Shown here: one piece after another, positions 21,596-32,893 of the stretch | How positions within the stretch are numbered: position 1 is the stretch's first letter | Layout: each line of letters opens with the position of its first letter | From: Circinella umbellata | Lineage: Eukaryota; Mucoromycota; Mucoromycetes; Mucorales; Lichtheimiaceae | Direction: 5' to 3' | Assembly (NCBI GenBank): GCA_025093555.1 | Contig: JAIWNF010000026.1 | Coordinates: 62,001 to 126,000 of the forward strand | DNA length: 64,000 bases | Notes under the pieces: model-generated | What the model was told of the DNA's origin: nothing | The model's database searches: none | Seen by the model: the letters and a program-made list of their open reading frames with translations, nothing else | Program-made: the position numbers and the translations under genes

Positions 21596-23947
21596 ATGGT
21601 TTCAGGGCCGTCTTATAAGCGCCTAGGAACAAATGGCGATGGCTTATTATTCAAATATAAGCTAGCTAAAGCACTCACGATTGTGAGTTTGATTGCAGTA
21701 ATCTTAATGGCACTTGGATCCCTTGTATATCCTCGTAAGCGTCCTTTTTTTAAAATAGTATTTTTTGAAAACATTCATGTAAACTTATAACTCACCATGA
21801 TGGCAATCTAGATTCAACATGGGGTCAGGTACAAAGTGATAATGTCGTTGACGACAATGCCGTAACGTCATCAGAATCAGAGATAACTACCGAACGACCC
21901 GAGACTCAACAACACTCAGAACAGCATGATTCAGTAACTACACCTAATCATACTCCAGCACCTCCACCATCCACAGCATTTGAAGACGATACCGAATTGG
22001 ATATTCCTCCCGAAGAAGCTACTATCGCTACAGAAGAATCGACTGCTAATCAAGATGATACATGTATACTTCCCGATGAATTGTATATCAGCCCTACCGA
22101 AGACGGGACTTATACACCACCTAGCCCAGATGTTAGCTTGTTAAATTCAATTCGTCAAGCATCTCCTGAAGATATTGACTCGTATTGTAGAAATGTGTTT
22201 GATCGAGAACATGGTTTTAACGCAGCGACTCCTTATAATGAAGATGGTAAATGTGGAAAATGGCAAGATGAATATACTGCTTTACATCAGCGTCGATTGG
22301 AACAACTTGAGCTTATTCGAGATGGAAAAGCCGATGAAGTAGAAGAAGCACCATTATTTATTTCATATCTTTGTAAAGAAGTTCCCGTCAATGGCAATCG
22401 TGGTTGTGGTGGAACTGCTGACAGGATGAGCGGTAAAGAAAATTGAAACTTTTTTTTGTGTATAGAGTACAGAAAAAAATTATATAATGCCTCAAAACTT
22501 AAAACTCACATAAACAAATTATTGCAACGAATAATAGGTATGATTTCGACCTTCTTTTATGGCTTATTGACAAATCGTGCTTATCTTGCTCATTGGGCCG
22601 ATGCCAATCCTATTCCTTTGGAAACTTTGTTTGAAAAGCCTAATGTGGACTGGTCTTATAAACCACAAGAAATGAAACAATTATTTACCAACAAGGAACA
22701 AGGTTATACATATCAGCAGGTTGATACACTAAACCAAAAATACCCTGTGCTTGGCAAAACACTATTTCCTGATGGACCTAGACAAAGCTTTGATGACTTA
22801 TGGAATGGAACGGTAAGATATCTTAACACGTGAGGAAGATTGTTGTTGCTAAAAACAACAATTATAATCAAACTGGCATATCTATTTTATTTTGTTCAAG
22901 AATTCTTATGTTTATACTCTTTGGTTGTTTTCCATACTATACTTAGTTTGTCGAAGTCCGTTCAAATCGTGGGTACATTATCCGCACGTTTAAAGAATCC
23001 GCAGTTTATCCCAAGATTTTAGCCGAAATGGGTTTGACTAAGCAAAACACATTTGGATGTTTGACTGATTATTTATTCCGTCCAACTGTCGGTTCCCGTC
23101 GTTTTATTAATGCTTATCGCCATCTTTTTAATATGAAGAGCGTTTTGAGCATTGGCATGCAGGTAATGTATCATTAAATATAATCATAAATATTTTTACT
23201 TTATTTAGTATCGTGCGTTGGAGATATATGACCTGTGTGGAAAGTATTTAATTTGGATTATCACCATTCTTTTGTATATATATATAGATTCGTACAGATG
23301 ACAATGCGCTTGCCAACCCTCATATGGATGCTAACGATTTAGATAAATGGGATTATTTTTTGACGTGCGCAAACCAACTTGTTGATGCTAAGCGCAAGCC
23401 TCATCATCAACATGTGGTCTACTTTATGATCACTGATTCGATCAAATTACGTGATGAATTCAAGTCTTTAAACGACGATATGACAAAGGCGCAAAAATAC
23501 TTGGGTTCCAATTACAAGACAGTATCCACTGTTGTTTCTGGATTACCTGTTGATCATATTGAACCAGATCAAGTTGAAAAATATATTGAAGTTGAAAATC
23601 ACGTCGATGTAACCATTGAAAGAATGACACCAGGCACCAATAGTGCTATTATTGAAAATTGGTTGCTTGGATATGCGGATTATCGAATTATTAGTCCCCA
23701 AGGCTACGGTAAACTCGCTGCTTTCCACTCTAACTCAGATGACACAACCATTTCGTTGCCAAGAGTAAGTTGTTATTTTTTGTTAAATTCCTCGGTATCT
23801 ATATTTTCTTTTATTTTGTTTATAACTTAAACTTTTTTTGTGTGTAACTTTTTTTAGTCTCAACAAAAAGATAAGGCTCCATTTTGTGGAAGTGATGATG
23901 CACTTGCTACCTACGACTGGTTGGCTACTCAATGGAGTTTGGGTTAA
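21596..23947 (+). CDS. type II membrane glycosyltransferase, fucosyltransferase-like
   Basis: Six exons (21596-21734, 21812-22432, 22538-22812, 22947-23162, 23288-23764, 23858-23947) give 605 residues. A short cytosolic tail is followed by one membrane span (LAKALTIVSLIAVILMALGSLVY), then an acidic Thr/Pro/Glu-rich stem of about 130 residues and a luminal domain. The domain begins CGGTADRMSGMISTFFYGLL then TNRAYLAHW, close to the sugar-nucleotide motif of plant xyloglucan-type and related fucosyltransferases (G-x-[GA]-[DN]-R-x4-STF-x-ALLTNR). Later blocks include YRHLFNMKSVLSIGMQIRTDD and a C-terminal SPQGYGKLAAFHS like the family's end motif. Expected in the Golgi, adding fucose or a related sugar to glycans. 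Mucoralean walls contain fucose polymers, which fits. Donor and acceptor sugars are inferred. Confidence 0.65.
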
Positions 23948-24502
23948 ATAACTCATATATTTTTTCTTCTTTATTCGTAATTAGTTCTCTTTTTTCATCA
24001 CAATAATATATACATGTAACAAATCCATCACTTATACTTCACTATATACATATTTTTATACTCGCGCATTATTTTTCTAACTTGTCCCCCCATTCTTTAC
24101 GCGTCTCTTGTATCACCATCATTTACATCACCATGAAACACTCGTACACACAAATTAGGAGCTACATCCTTCATTATATTTCTCTTTCTTTTTTACAATT
24201 CCATTTGTTGTCATTTTTTGACAAAATTCATTATTTTTCTTTTTATAATTTTCATCATAGAAATGATTCTTTTTACCCAAATCTGTGAATACTTACTCAA
24301 ATTTACATACTAAGGTTACATGTGTAATAAAAAAAAAGCGACGTTTTTTATTTAAGGTTGAAATATATTGCTTGGAATGGGGTTCCACAAAAAAGAAATA
24401 AGTATATAAAAAACTAAGCCCTATGTCAATTCAGTACTATACCTTATTTATAATAGACACCCTATCTTGTGAACAGCGCTTTACCAAATATAAAAAAAAA
24501 TA
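23948..24502. other. intergenic, no gene seen
   Basis: 555 bp of AT-rich spacer between the fucosyltransferase-like gene and a degenerate transposase. Nothing recognisable. Confidence 0.6.
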
Positions 24503-25559
24503 ATGGATGTAATTCTCAATATTTATAATTTGATGTGTACAGTCATTTCAGAAAGTAAAGTCGCTGATTTTGAATTCGATGTCGTGCAAAAAAATTGGAT
24601 CAACTGGCATCATTCCAGAACACCAAAAAATAAAGAGGTATGCAAGTGTCATGAACTTCGCTTGTCGCTTAGGATTTATCCAATAAAATTCTTGGCATTT
24701 TATTTTTTATAAAAGGGGAGTGATTTTGAAGTGGTCTTTTTGCTTTCATATTTCTATATACATTTTACAGACATTCAGAATGAATATGCAATTTCTTTAC
24801 GATGGACAAGGGCATGTTGATGAGAATGGAGTTGAGCCCATGGATCTTGTTGTTGACGAGGAGCTTTTCGTTATTGGAGCAACAAGTTCTCGTTCTCAAT
24901 TCCTAAAGACTAAACCTCCAAAAAGATCTTCTAATCCTGTAATGCATCCAGTTACCGATGAAAGGACCATTGAAGATGTTGATATGGAGTTATGCAATAA
25001 GCGGCGCTATACAGTTTATTCTGATGAAGACCAGACTAGATTTTTTCATTTATTTTTCAGCAAATCCTTGAATGCTTCTGCTGCCCCAAGACAATTAGGT
25101 ATTTACATCTGGGCAGCACAAAGATGGGTCAAACGTTATTACGAGGACCCTGAAAGCATCTTTGAGAAGAAGAAAAAGTCAGGTCGGCGTCGTATTCTTG
25201 GAGAGGAGCATAAGCAGTTTCTTTTAAACTACATTGATGAGCTGTTGTAACTGAAGTAGAAGAAAGTTTAACGCAAAAACTTTGCGGATCTTAATGTTTC
25301 TCATAGCACTATTTATAACTTCATGACAACTGAGCGCAATCTATCTATTAAGCAGGCACAATTCCAGCTGGTAGAAAGAAATAGCGAAGAAAAGATCCAA
25401 CAAAGATTCGATTGGGTACAAAAGTGGCAGCAAACTGACTTGGATTTCACAACAAATTGCGTTTTTCTTGATGAATCAGCCTTTCATATTAATTTGAAGC
25501 GGGGTATGGCTTCTGGACGACGATACGTGGACGATCTTGAACTTGACAATCGAGACTAA
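24503..25559 (+). pseudogene. degenerate Tc1/IS630-type transposase
   Basis: Two stretches join across an intron-like GT...AG gap (24638-24770) into one reading frame with NKRRYTVYSDEDQTRFFHLF, a helix-turn-helix part (QLGIYIWAAQRWVKRYYEDP) and the basic linker KKKSGRRRILGEEHKQFL. The frame is then broken by stops and at least two indels near 25245-25285; EVEESLTQ is found one frame over and NFADLNVSHSTIYNFM back in the first frame. The DDE catalytic start NCVFLDESAFHINLKRGMA is present, but the sequence then diverges and stops, so the later catalytic residues are missing. This is a dead Tc1/mariner-superfamily copy. No terminal inverted repeats were found by eye. Confidence 0.75.
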
Positions 25560-25639
25560 TCGATATAATAAACGGAATACAGTGTTATTGAAGTTTTTTT
25601 TTAAAAAGTAATATGGTGAAATGGACTATGGCGGATCAT

Positions 25640-27001
25640 AAGTAAGTAATGAGTGCGATTGAGATATCAGGTTATGAATGATCTGACTGATAATATCCCT
25701 GTCAAAGGGGACTGCATCAAAAATGAAGCGCCAATGAACACTCCATATTCCATGAAGAATACAAGCAACAATAGTGTGGCTGCTAACACGAGATTAGATG
25801 TGGGGAAAAAAGAGAGAAAAGGTGGCAGAATGAACATCTTCAGTGGTAGGAGTGAAGAGAAATAAATCAAACCAATGAAAACATTAAATGTCCCATTTAA
25901 TAGGACAAGGATAAAAAAAGTCGAAGAGAGTGTCAGGAGAATTGTGATTACAAAGCGAACATACATCAGATGGATGAAGATGTGGTAAGATAGCATGCAA
26001 ATTGGCTTTGCATGAGAGTGATTGATGTGACGCTCGGCACCAGAGGTTACGTACTTGGGGTAAGATAGGTTCGGCCCAAAAACAACGCCACTGTCCCACT
26101 TCCAAAGATTCTATAAATGAAGTATGAGGATTACGTAAAATGTTAGTAATGACTGTAGTGCGGAAGATATGAGAAGAGATTTTAATAAAGGAGGTAGGGA
26201 AACTAAGACTAGGTAATAAGGCTTGAATAGAAGAGTGAGCTAAAAGAGGGGAAGATTGAGAAGCATCTACATATCGTAGAAAAAAAGGATGTAAAGTATA
26301 AAGTTGTGCATCATTGAGACGAAAAATTTCTAATAAAATGTTACGATGTGAAAGGGAGGAGTGAGAGCGTCTATCTAGAAAAAAGATGCTAATGGCCAAT
26401 AATATGCATTGGTCACAGTAATTTATAATTTTGTAAAGGTGAAGGAGGTGAAAATTAATAGAAACGGAGGAATCATGTGGATTATATATAATACTAGTTA
26501 AAGGAAAAGAAAGCAAAAACTGTAAAGACGGATGTAGTCTAGAAGGATCACGAGGAATAATATCGAAAATGCATCCTATGAGTCCCCATGGAGAAGTAGT
26601 ACTTGAGAATGACGAAGGGCGGAGAGAAGAAAATATTAAACATAATAAAGGGTCACGAAGAGAACAGAGATCAGCAAATAGATGAAGAAGCCAGGGATGA
26701 ATAGATGAATAGATGAATAATTTTTGTGAGAAGGGTAGTATAATGGGATGATCCAACGAAGCTGTAGACCAAGTTGATGAGTCGAAGGATCAAGATTGGA
26801 AAGGCTCCCTTGATGATGAGGTAGTAAAAGATCATAATTATCAAGAATGTCAACACCACCACCACCACCACCAAAAACAACAAAGAGAAAAGAAAGAAGA
26901 AAAAAATGGGTGACCAATAGAATACTTAGAAGAATAGGGAATGAAATATTAAAAACTTTCAAGCCCTCTATCAAAAAATATGAAAAAAGTAAAAAATCCA
27001 T
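25640..27001 (-). pseudogene. LINE (non-LTR retrotransposon) 3' remnant
   Basis: A minus-strand frame at 26756-25884 ends in a zinc-finger-like block (WRCFWAEPILPQVRNLWCRA, then SDVCSLCNH and FYPCPIKWDI) that matches the zf-RVT tail found after the reverse transcriptase of LINE elements common in Mucorales. The frame is interrupted: similar downstream sequence continues in another frame to about 25667, and upstream sequence sits in a third frame (27001-26636). No reverse-transcriptase catalytic motif remains. It lies directly beside the dead Tc1 copy, so this is an old insertion zone. A (CCA)n run occurs at about 26854-26873. Confidence 0.65.
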
Positions 27002-28503
27002 ATGCTACCCTTTCTTTGAATAAAAGAATACAAAAAGAACAAGAACAAAAAAATATGACGATGAAGAAGAAGATGGCGATAATAACAATATTAGCAATAA
27101 CATAATTGCTGTAGCTTATTAAAAATGAAACATGATAACCAAATTAACTTGATTTAAAAATACTTTGTTAGTATTATTAGTATCATACGTAAAATTGTAC
27201 TTCTTTATAAATGGAAAAGAAGAAGCACTTAAATAAGTACTCACATGAGAACTTATTTTTTCTGATAAATTAAATCATTACGTACGTTTTATGTAAAGAT
27301 AAATAACGAAATTAAGATATTCTAATATAATGCTTTTTGACTAGAACTTTGTTTTAATAACTTCTTCTTCAGTGTTTAAAGGAATCATTGATCCTTTTTG
27401 AGATAATTGATGGCAAGGTACGTCTTGTTCACGTCATAATTAACTGTTTGTCATTTTGTGTTAAAAAACCAAATGATACTTCCCGTGTTATTGTTAGGTC
27501 ACTCGGCCAATCAAATAGCTTGCTTTGACCGTTCAAATTAAATACTCTACCGATCCTGACGTGACATCAATGCTATTAGATAACATTGACCTAGGGTATT
27601 TATTAGTTAAAAAGTCTTCCAACCAAATGAATTATATTCATGAATTGATTCTTTCAAAGAAATAATAATATGGCGAATTCAACATAATAAAATAAAGACC
27701 AGTAAAAAAACATATGCTTTTATTTTCATTTATTTTATATTTTTGTTCTTTGCTATTATATTTAATAGTATTGTTATATGATTTTTGAGTTACGTACGAG
27801 GATATATCTTATTGAAGGATCAGAGGATGAAATTCATTGATCGACTCTGGAAAGTGAAAACGATGGGACTGTGTGCAGCGATTTTCTTCATTCTAACTGC
27901 GTAAGTTTTAGGTTGAGACTTTTAATAATAGTTTTATTATATCTTTTGCTAATGAATATCTTTAAATAATATTCACAATATTACATTCAGCAACTACGTA
28001 TCGTCATCATCTTTATTGATATATATATATAAAGAAAGATTATATAAACGGAGCTGTCTTTGCTATAAAAAAAAAAACTTAATTATAAAGCCAAACATAA
28101 AAATAAAAAGGGTATGGTATATATACGTGTTCCTGAAATGTGGTGTGAAACAGAAGCCTTATTATTTGTAAAACGATGTACTATTTATTTTATTTAGCTT
28201 GGGAATAATCTATAAATATGCTTAATAACCGAAAGATGTATAAGAAAAAGCAGTGATTTACTTTTGTTATTTCTTTGACGAGAAATTTTGTTATTGAAGA
28301 TACGTAGGTAAATTCTAAACCTCTTTTTTTTTTTAGTACCTGAATCGAAGAAAAGTCTATCTTGCTGTTCATTCAAAGACTTTAAGTTTTACCGAACCCT
28401 TTTGCGCAGGACTGAAAGAACAGCCGGTGCGGTCCATATATCTCAGCTTTTATTTTCTTTTCCTTTTTGTCGTTTCCGTTTTTCACAACACATATACACA
28501 AAA
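27002..28503. other. intergenic with one possible small exon
   Basis: 1.5 kb AT-rich spacer after the LINE remnant. A possible short coding exon at 27827-27900 is listed separately. Pyrimidine-rich DNA at 28440-28490 probably belongs to the HIG1 gene promoter and leader. Confidence 0.5.
27827..27900 (+). CDS. possible first exon of a small unknown gene
   Basis: ATG opens MKFIDRLWKVKTMGLCAA followed by a hydrophobic run and a canonical donor GTAAGT at 27901. A plausible acceptor (CATTCAG, near 27990) continues the frame into low-complexity basic sequence. The first exon looks like a short basic tail plus a membrane or signal segment. No family is recognised and the second part is unconvincing. 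Confidence 0.2.
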
Positions 28504-29049
28504 ATGCCTGATTACACAAGAGAAGAATTAGAACACATGAGGATAACCATGGAGGGTGAATCTGCTTTGGATCGTATGAAAAGAAAGTCTAGAGAAGAAC
28601 CATTGGTTCCAGCTGGTACGCTCTTTTTTTTTTTTAAAAAAAAAAAAAAGCTCATTTTGTTTTTGTTTTTGTTTTTTTTTACGTATACTCATTTGTTTTC
28701 GCCTGTAATGTTAACTAGTTTTTAAACTTGTATAATGATTTAGGTGTTGCATTGACTTGTTTTGCTTTAGGAGCAGCTACTGTTGGTGTTCGGACGGGTA
28801 ATCGTGCTTATGCAAATAATATGTTTCGTCTTCGAGGTACAGTTACAAAACTTCTTTTTTCAAAGATCTTTAAAGTGTACATAAGCATAAAAAAATCACT
28901 CACCCAATTATAAAAATAAAGTGGCAGCACAAACTTTTACAGTTTTCGCCATGGTAGGTGGATCTTTATATTATACACATAAAGAAAAACAAGCCAAACT
29001 TGCAGCAGAAAAATCCATAACACCAGCACCAACAAAAGAAGAACAATAG
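28504..29049 (+). CDS. HIG1-domain protein, Rcf1-like respiratory supercomplex factor
   Basis: Three exons (28504-28615, 28744-28836, 28922-29049) give 110 residues. The HIG1 core is clear: EEPLVPAGVALTCFALGAAT, GVRTGNRAYANNMFRLRVAAQ, then VFAMVGGSLYYTH, forming two membrane helices joined by the typical R-x-G-[ND] loop. Rcf1/HIG1 proteins sit in the inner mitochondrial membrane and assist cytochrome oxidase assembly and III-IV supercomplexes. The hydrophilic N-terminus and Lys/Ala-rich C-terminus are normal for the family. It converges with the cap methyltransferase gene, 152 bp apart. Confidence 0.9.
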
Positions 29050-29201
29050 AGTTTTACTATATTACTCCAACATAACATTTTTTGTAAACGTTCTCAACAA
29101 ATTACACGTATTAAAAAAAACGACACACATTTATTACATAGTACACAAATATATTGAATAGCATTTCTTTTTTTTTTTTTGTTTTTGCTACTATTCATTT
29201 A

Positions 29202-31479
29202 TTATAATTCTTGTTCCTGAGATGATCTATGTACTGGTAATCGCCACTCTTTCATACATTGTTGTCGAACCCATTCTTGATCATACAAAGGTGGTCGGTC
29301 ACTAGATACAAAAAAAAAAGAGAAGCATATTATTTGATTTTAATGAACTCAATGGAAGGTAATGAATGTTTGCTTTGATTTATCATTTCCCATGGATGAA
29401 AAAAAAAACTTACGGTTGATGTATAAATGGAATCATCAATTCCAATGCTTCAATTTGTTTCGAAGCAAATCTAAAAAAGGAAAGAGGAAAAGGATATAAT
29501 TAGTATGTATATATATATATATACATTGGAAAGTCTATTGATCTCAGTACAGTTCACCACAATCAATCATATAGCTAATTGTTCAATTAGTTTACCTTAT
29601 ATTACGCATTTTTATATAATTCACGAAATCTTCATCATCCTCTAATACAGCCCGAGGAATAAATGATCCAATTCGCCCTGGTTGTGTTTCCAAGCCTTGA
29701 TTAACTGATAACAATGCATCAATAAGAGTTCCTAGAGAATCACTTGAATGTAATCCTTTACATACGACATAACGTTCAGAATTTGTAGGTCGACTTGATA
29801 ATGGTTTTGTAATACAAATCATATCAAACAATTGATATAATAACCATAACATATTAACAGTGAATTCTTCATTGATGTCGAAAATTTTACAAATAAATGT
29901 TCCACCTTGTTTTAGACATGTTAACATAGTAATTATTTCACATAATAAAAGTCGTCGTGTAACGTATTCTTGATTATGCTCTTGACCCTTGAAATCAAAT
30001 CCCTAAAAACATTATTAGCATTAGCTACTATGTTGTTGGTGTTCATCATAATTTCAGGGAGACTCTTTATTTTTACGTTACCCCATCAGCAACAGCCAAA
30101 TCAACACCTTGTTGATCCGTTTGTTGTCTTACTGTATCACCAAACCCAAGAATATTTTCCTTTTTGTATAAATCACCTATATTATATATATTATAAATAA
30201 AAATACGGTCTATGATTAATTCTAATATTTATATACCAAATACCTGTTCCATCTGGACCATCAATAGGTGTAAAATTACGTGGTATATCTTGACGAAATT
30301 TCTCAATATGCCAATTAACTTCATCGTGTTCTTGTGATTGAATAGTAATTCCATACCCTTTAGCAGTTCCACCCCAACTATGAACTCGCCATAATAAATA
30401 TTCTATTATAAAAAAAACATAGACGAATTATTTGTGAGTTTATTTAACATATTTTAAAAAAAAAGTATTTTCAAATAAAAGTGTATTACCAGAAAATCCA
30501 CCAGGTCCACCACAAATATCAGCAAATGTAAAAGTCTATAAATATACATCCAATATGTTAGTTAATGAGTTAGATAACGATACTTTTCATCCAATTTAAA
30601 TAGTATTATACCTTGTTACTATGATGCTCAGTTGCAGTTAGTCCAAAACTTGCATCCAAAGCTGCTAACTTGGTTGCTGCACGATTCATAAAGATAGATC
30701 GATTGATAGATCCAAATGGATTACATTTAGCACGTGCCTCATCTGAAGCACCTTTCACTTGTCTCTATTAAACAAAACAATAATAATCAGTTATCTATAC
30801 ATACTGATTAATGCACTTTTTAAATAATAATAATAAAGATGCTAATATACGTTACACGCATAATATTAGTTTGTTCTACTAGATCTTTTGGATTCCAAAA
30901 ATAATCTTGTTCCTATATATTAAAAATCACAATCAATTAAATTTTTTTATCCCCTCACCCACTTTCTTTTTTTTTTTTTGCTGGAATAATAAATGAATTC
31001 TCCATATAGTAATGATACTCACCTTGGGTTCTCGTATGCGAATAATGGCAGGTAAATCTTCAATAGAGAGACGATGTTCTTGACTGCACTCTAAAAAGTC
31101 AGTACTGACGCGCATATCGAGTTTGGGTGTGTGTCGTTGTTGTTGTTGTGACGCGACATTATGTTGTTCTGGAACTCCACGACGTTCTGGAAATGCTTGA
31201 CGTTCTGGTACACCCAATGGTCGATTATCACGAGAAGATCGGTGGTGTTGTTGTTCGCGATGATGTCGTTGTGGATAATTATTTGAAGAATTATTAGCAC
31301 GTAAAGATCGTAAAGAAGGTGGTGGGATTCCAGATTGGGTACGTGTATTTCTATATTCAGGATCGTCGTCTTTATTATAACCCAAAAGTTAATGTCAATT
31401 TGAAATAAAACAGAGAAAGAAACAAATGATAAAGAGAACGAAGAAAAAAACCTGTATACAAGTCCTTGTGGTCACTCAT
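29202..31479 (-). CDS. cap-1 mRNA 2'-O-ribose methyltransferase (CMTR1-like, FtsJ fold)
   Basis: Ten exons (31479-31452, 31369-31023, 30912-30856, 30764-30612, 30535-30490, 30402-30244, 30176-30082, 30002-29596, 29470-29414, 29301-29202) give 482 residues. After a disordered Arg/Gln/Asn-rich N-terminus comes the catalytic domain: MNRAATKLAALD (first catalytic Lys), FADICGGPGGFSEYLLWR (SAM-binding motif I), ADGGFDFKGQEHN (catalytic Asp), GGTFICKIFD (second Lys) and SRPTNSERYVVCKG. These match metazoan CMTR1, which methylates the first transcribed nucleotide of capped mRNA in the nucleus. The G-patch and WW parts of animal CMTR1 are absent. The first donor (GTTTTT) is weak but the join to DDDPEYR keeps frame. 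Confidence 0.9.
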
Positions 31480-31905
31480 ATCAAAAACTATGGGAAGGAG
31501 AGGTGGGGAAAGAAAGAAAAAAGATTTTTATTTTTATGTTGGGCTATTGTATAGGGAAAAGAAACAGTTATGCAAATTCTCGGAGCTTTCAGATAATTGG
31601 GGTTGATGTGCTGTTTCTCAAAATTCTTTTGTTCCTACATCAAAGGGTAGTGAAAGGAAGAAATAGCTGATGACTAGTTAACTAAATAGAATTACATATA
31701 TCCACTGATAGAATAATTAATAATGAGAGGAGACATTATAATTTAACTTTGTATCAGCACGGAAATCGGAACAACTGTGCGTCTTTTTTTTGTCCCTTCT
31801 TTTTCTTTCTCCTTCCCCCAATCATTTCTTTATTTTATTTTTTCACTGTTCTTTTATTTACACTTCAACAATACCAGTCCTATTATACCCCCCACCCCCT
31901 TCCTC
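31480..31905. promoter_or_regulatory. divergent promoter region
   Basis: 426 bp between the cap methyltransferase (minus) and the Vma12-like gene (plus), with a long pyrimidine-rich tract at about 31780-31860 just before the plus-strand start. No specific motif assigned. Confidence 0.4.
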
Positions 31906-32835
31906 ATGCAATTGACACTTACAAAACCGATGCAAGAGTTATTTAAATCAGTTGTTGCTGATCCAAACTTTTGTCCGAAATTTCGAAAAGAAGCACAAAT
32001 CGCAGCGAATGCATCGCTTGATCAAAAAAAGCAAGGCGTGTCATTAAGTTTACTGCGTGAATCATGTACCTTTTTTTCAGAACAGCAGCTAGGTAAAACA
32101 AGAAAAAAAAAGGACGTTGACTATTACTCTATAGGATCAATATAGATATATAGATATAGAAGGTTTATGGAATAATAATAACAACTTTCTTTTGATATGG
32201 GATCATAAATAGGTCGAGTCTGGTTTCACGAACTTGTAAAAGGAACAAGTGTATATATCGAACCGAAACCTGAAGAAGATCCTGAGGTGTGTCAACACAA
32301 AAAAAAAACAGTTGAGACTATCATGTACATATATGTATATGTACTGATACTAAATTTATATAAATATAGGTTAAAGCAGCAAGAGAAGCAAAATTACAAA
32401 AATTAAGAGACGAGCAAAATAATCGAGAATATGCATCGATGGTTTCCTCGGTAATCACATCCGAAAATGAAAAATATGCATTCCGTATTCAACCTGGAGA
32501 ATTGAAACAAATTAAAGGTCATATTGTAACCATTCTAAATATTGGAGTTTCAATGGTGGCCGTTTTTACTGCTATTTATATGGGTTCCCGTACAATGACA
32601 AATGAATTAGGGATTGTAAGTTAAATTTTTTTATTCATATTAAAGGACATCATCTCAAAAAAGAAAAATATATTTAATTTTTATATGATTTTCATAGAGA
32701 ATAATGTTATCACTTGCTGGAGCTATTGGGATCGCAATAGTAGAAACTGGATTATATCTTATTTATGCACAACGTGTATTAACTCATCCACCACAATCCA
32801 AAAAAGAATCTTCAAAAAAAAGTAAAAATACTTGA
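31906..32835 (+). CDS. Vma12/TMEM199-type V-ATPase assembly factor of the ER
   Basis: Four exons (31906-32092, 32213-32286, 32370-32615, 32698-32835) give 214 residues. The N-terminal domain contains ELVKGTSVYIEPKPEEDPE, followed by a coiled region and two membrane helices (IVTILNIGVSMVAVFTAIYM and MLSLAGAIGIAIVETGLYLI), ending in a Lys/Ser-rich tail with lysines near the end, as expected for ER retention. Vma12 with Vma22 and Vma21 assembles the V0 sector of the vacuolar proton pump. Length and layout fit the family. It nearly touches the 3' end of the Pus10 gene (58 bp, convergent). Confidence 0.85.
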
Positions 32836-32893
32836 AATTATTATACTTAATCAAAAGAAAAAAATGCAATCCTTTTTTTTTTTATTATTATCA

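Noticed and set aside
21596..23947. KRE2/MNT1-type mannosyltransferase
   Set aside because: The type II layout suggested it at first, but the catalytic motifs of that family are missing and the GGTADR...STF...LLTNR block fits fucosyltransferase-like proteins better.
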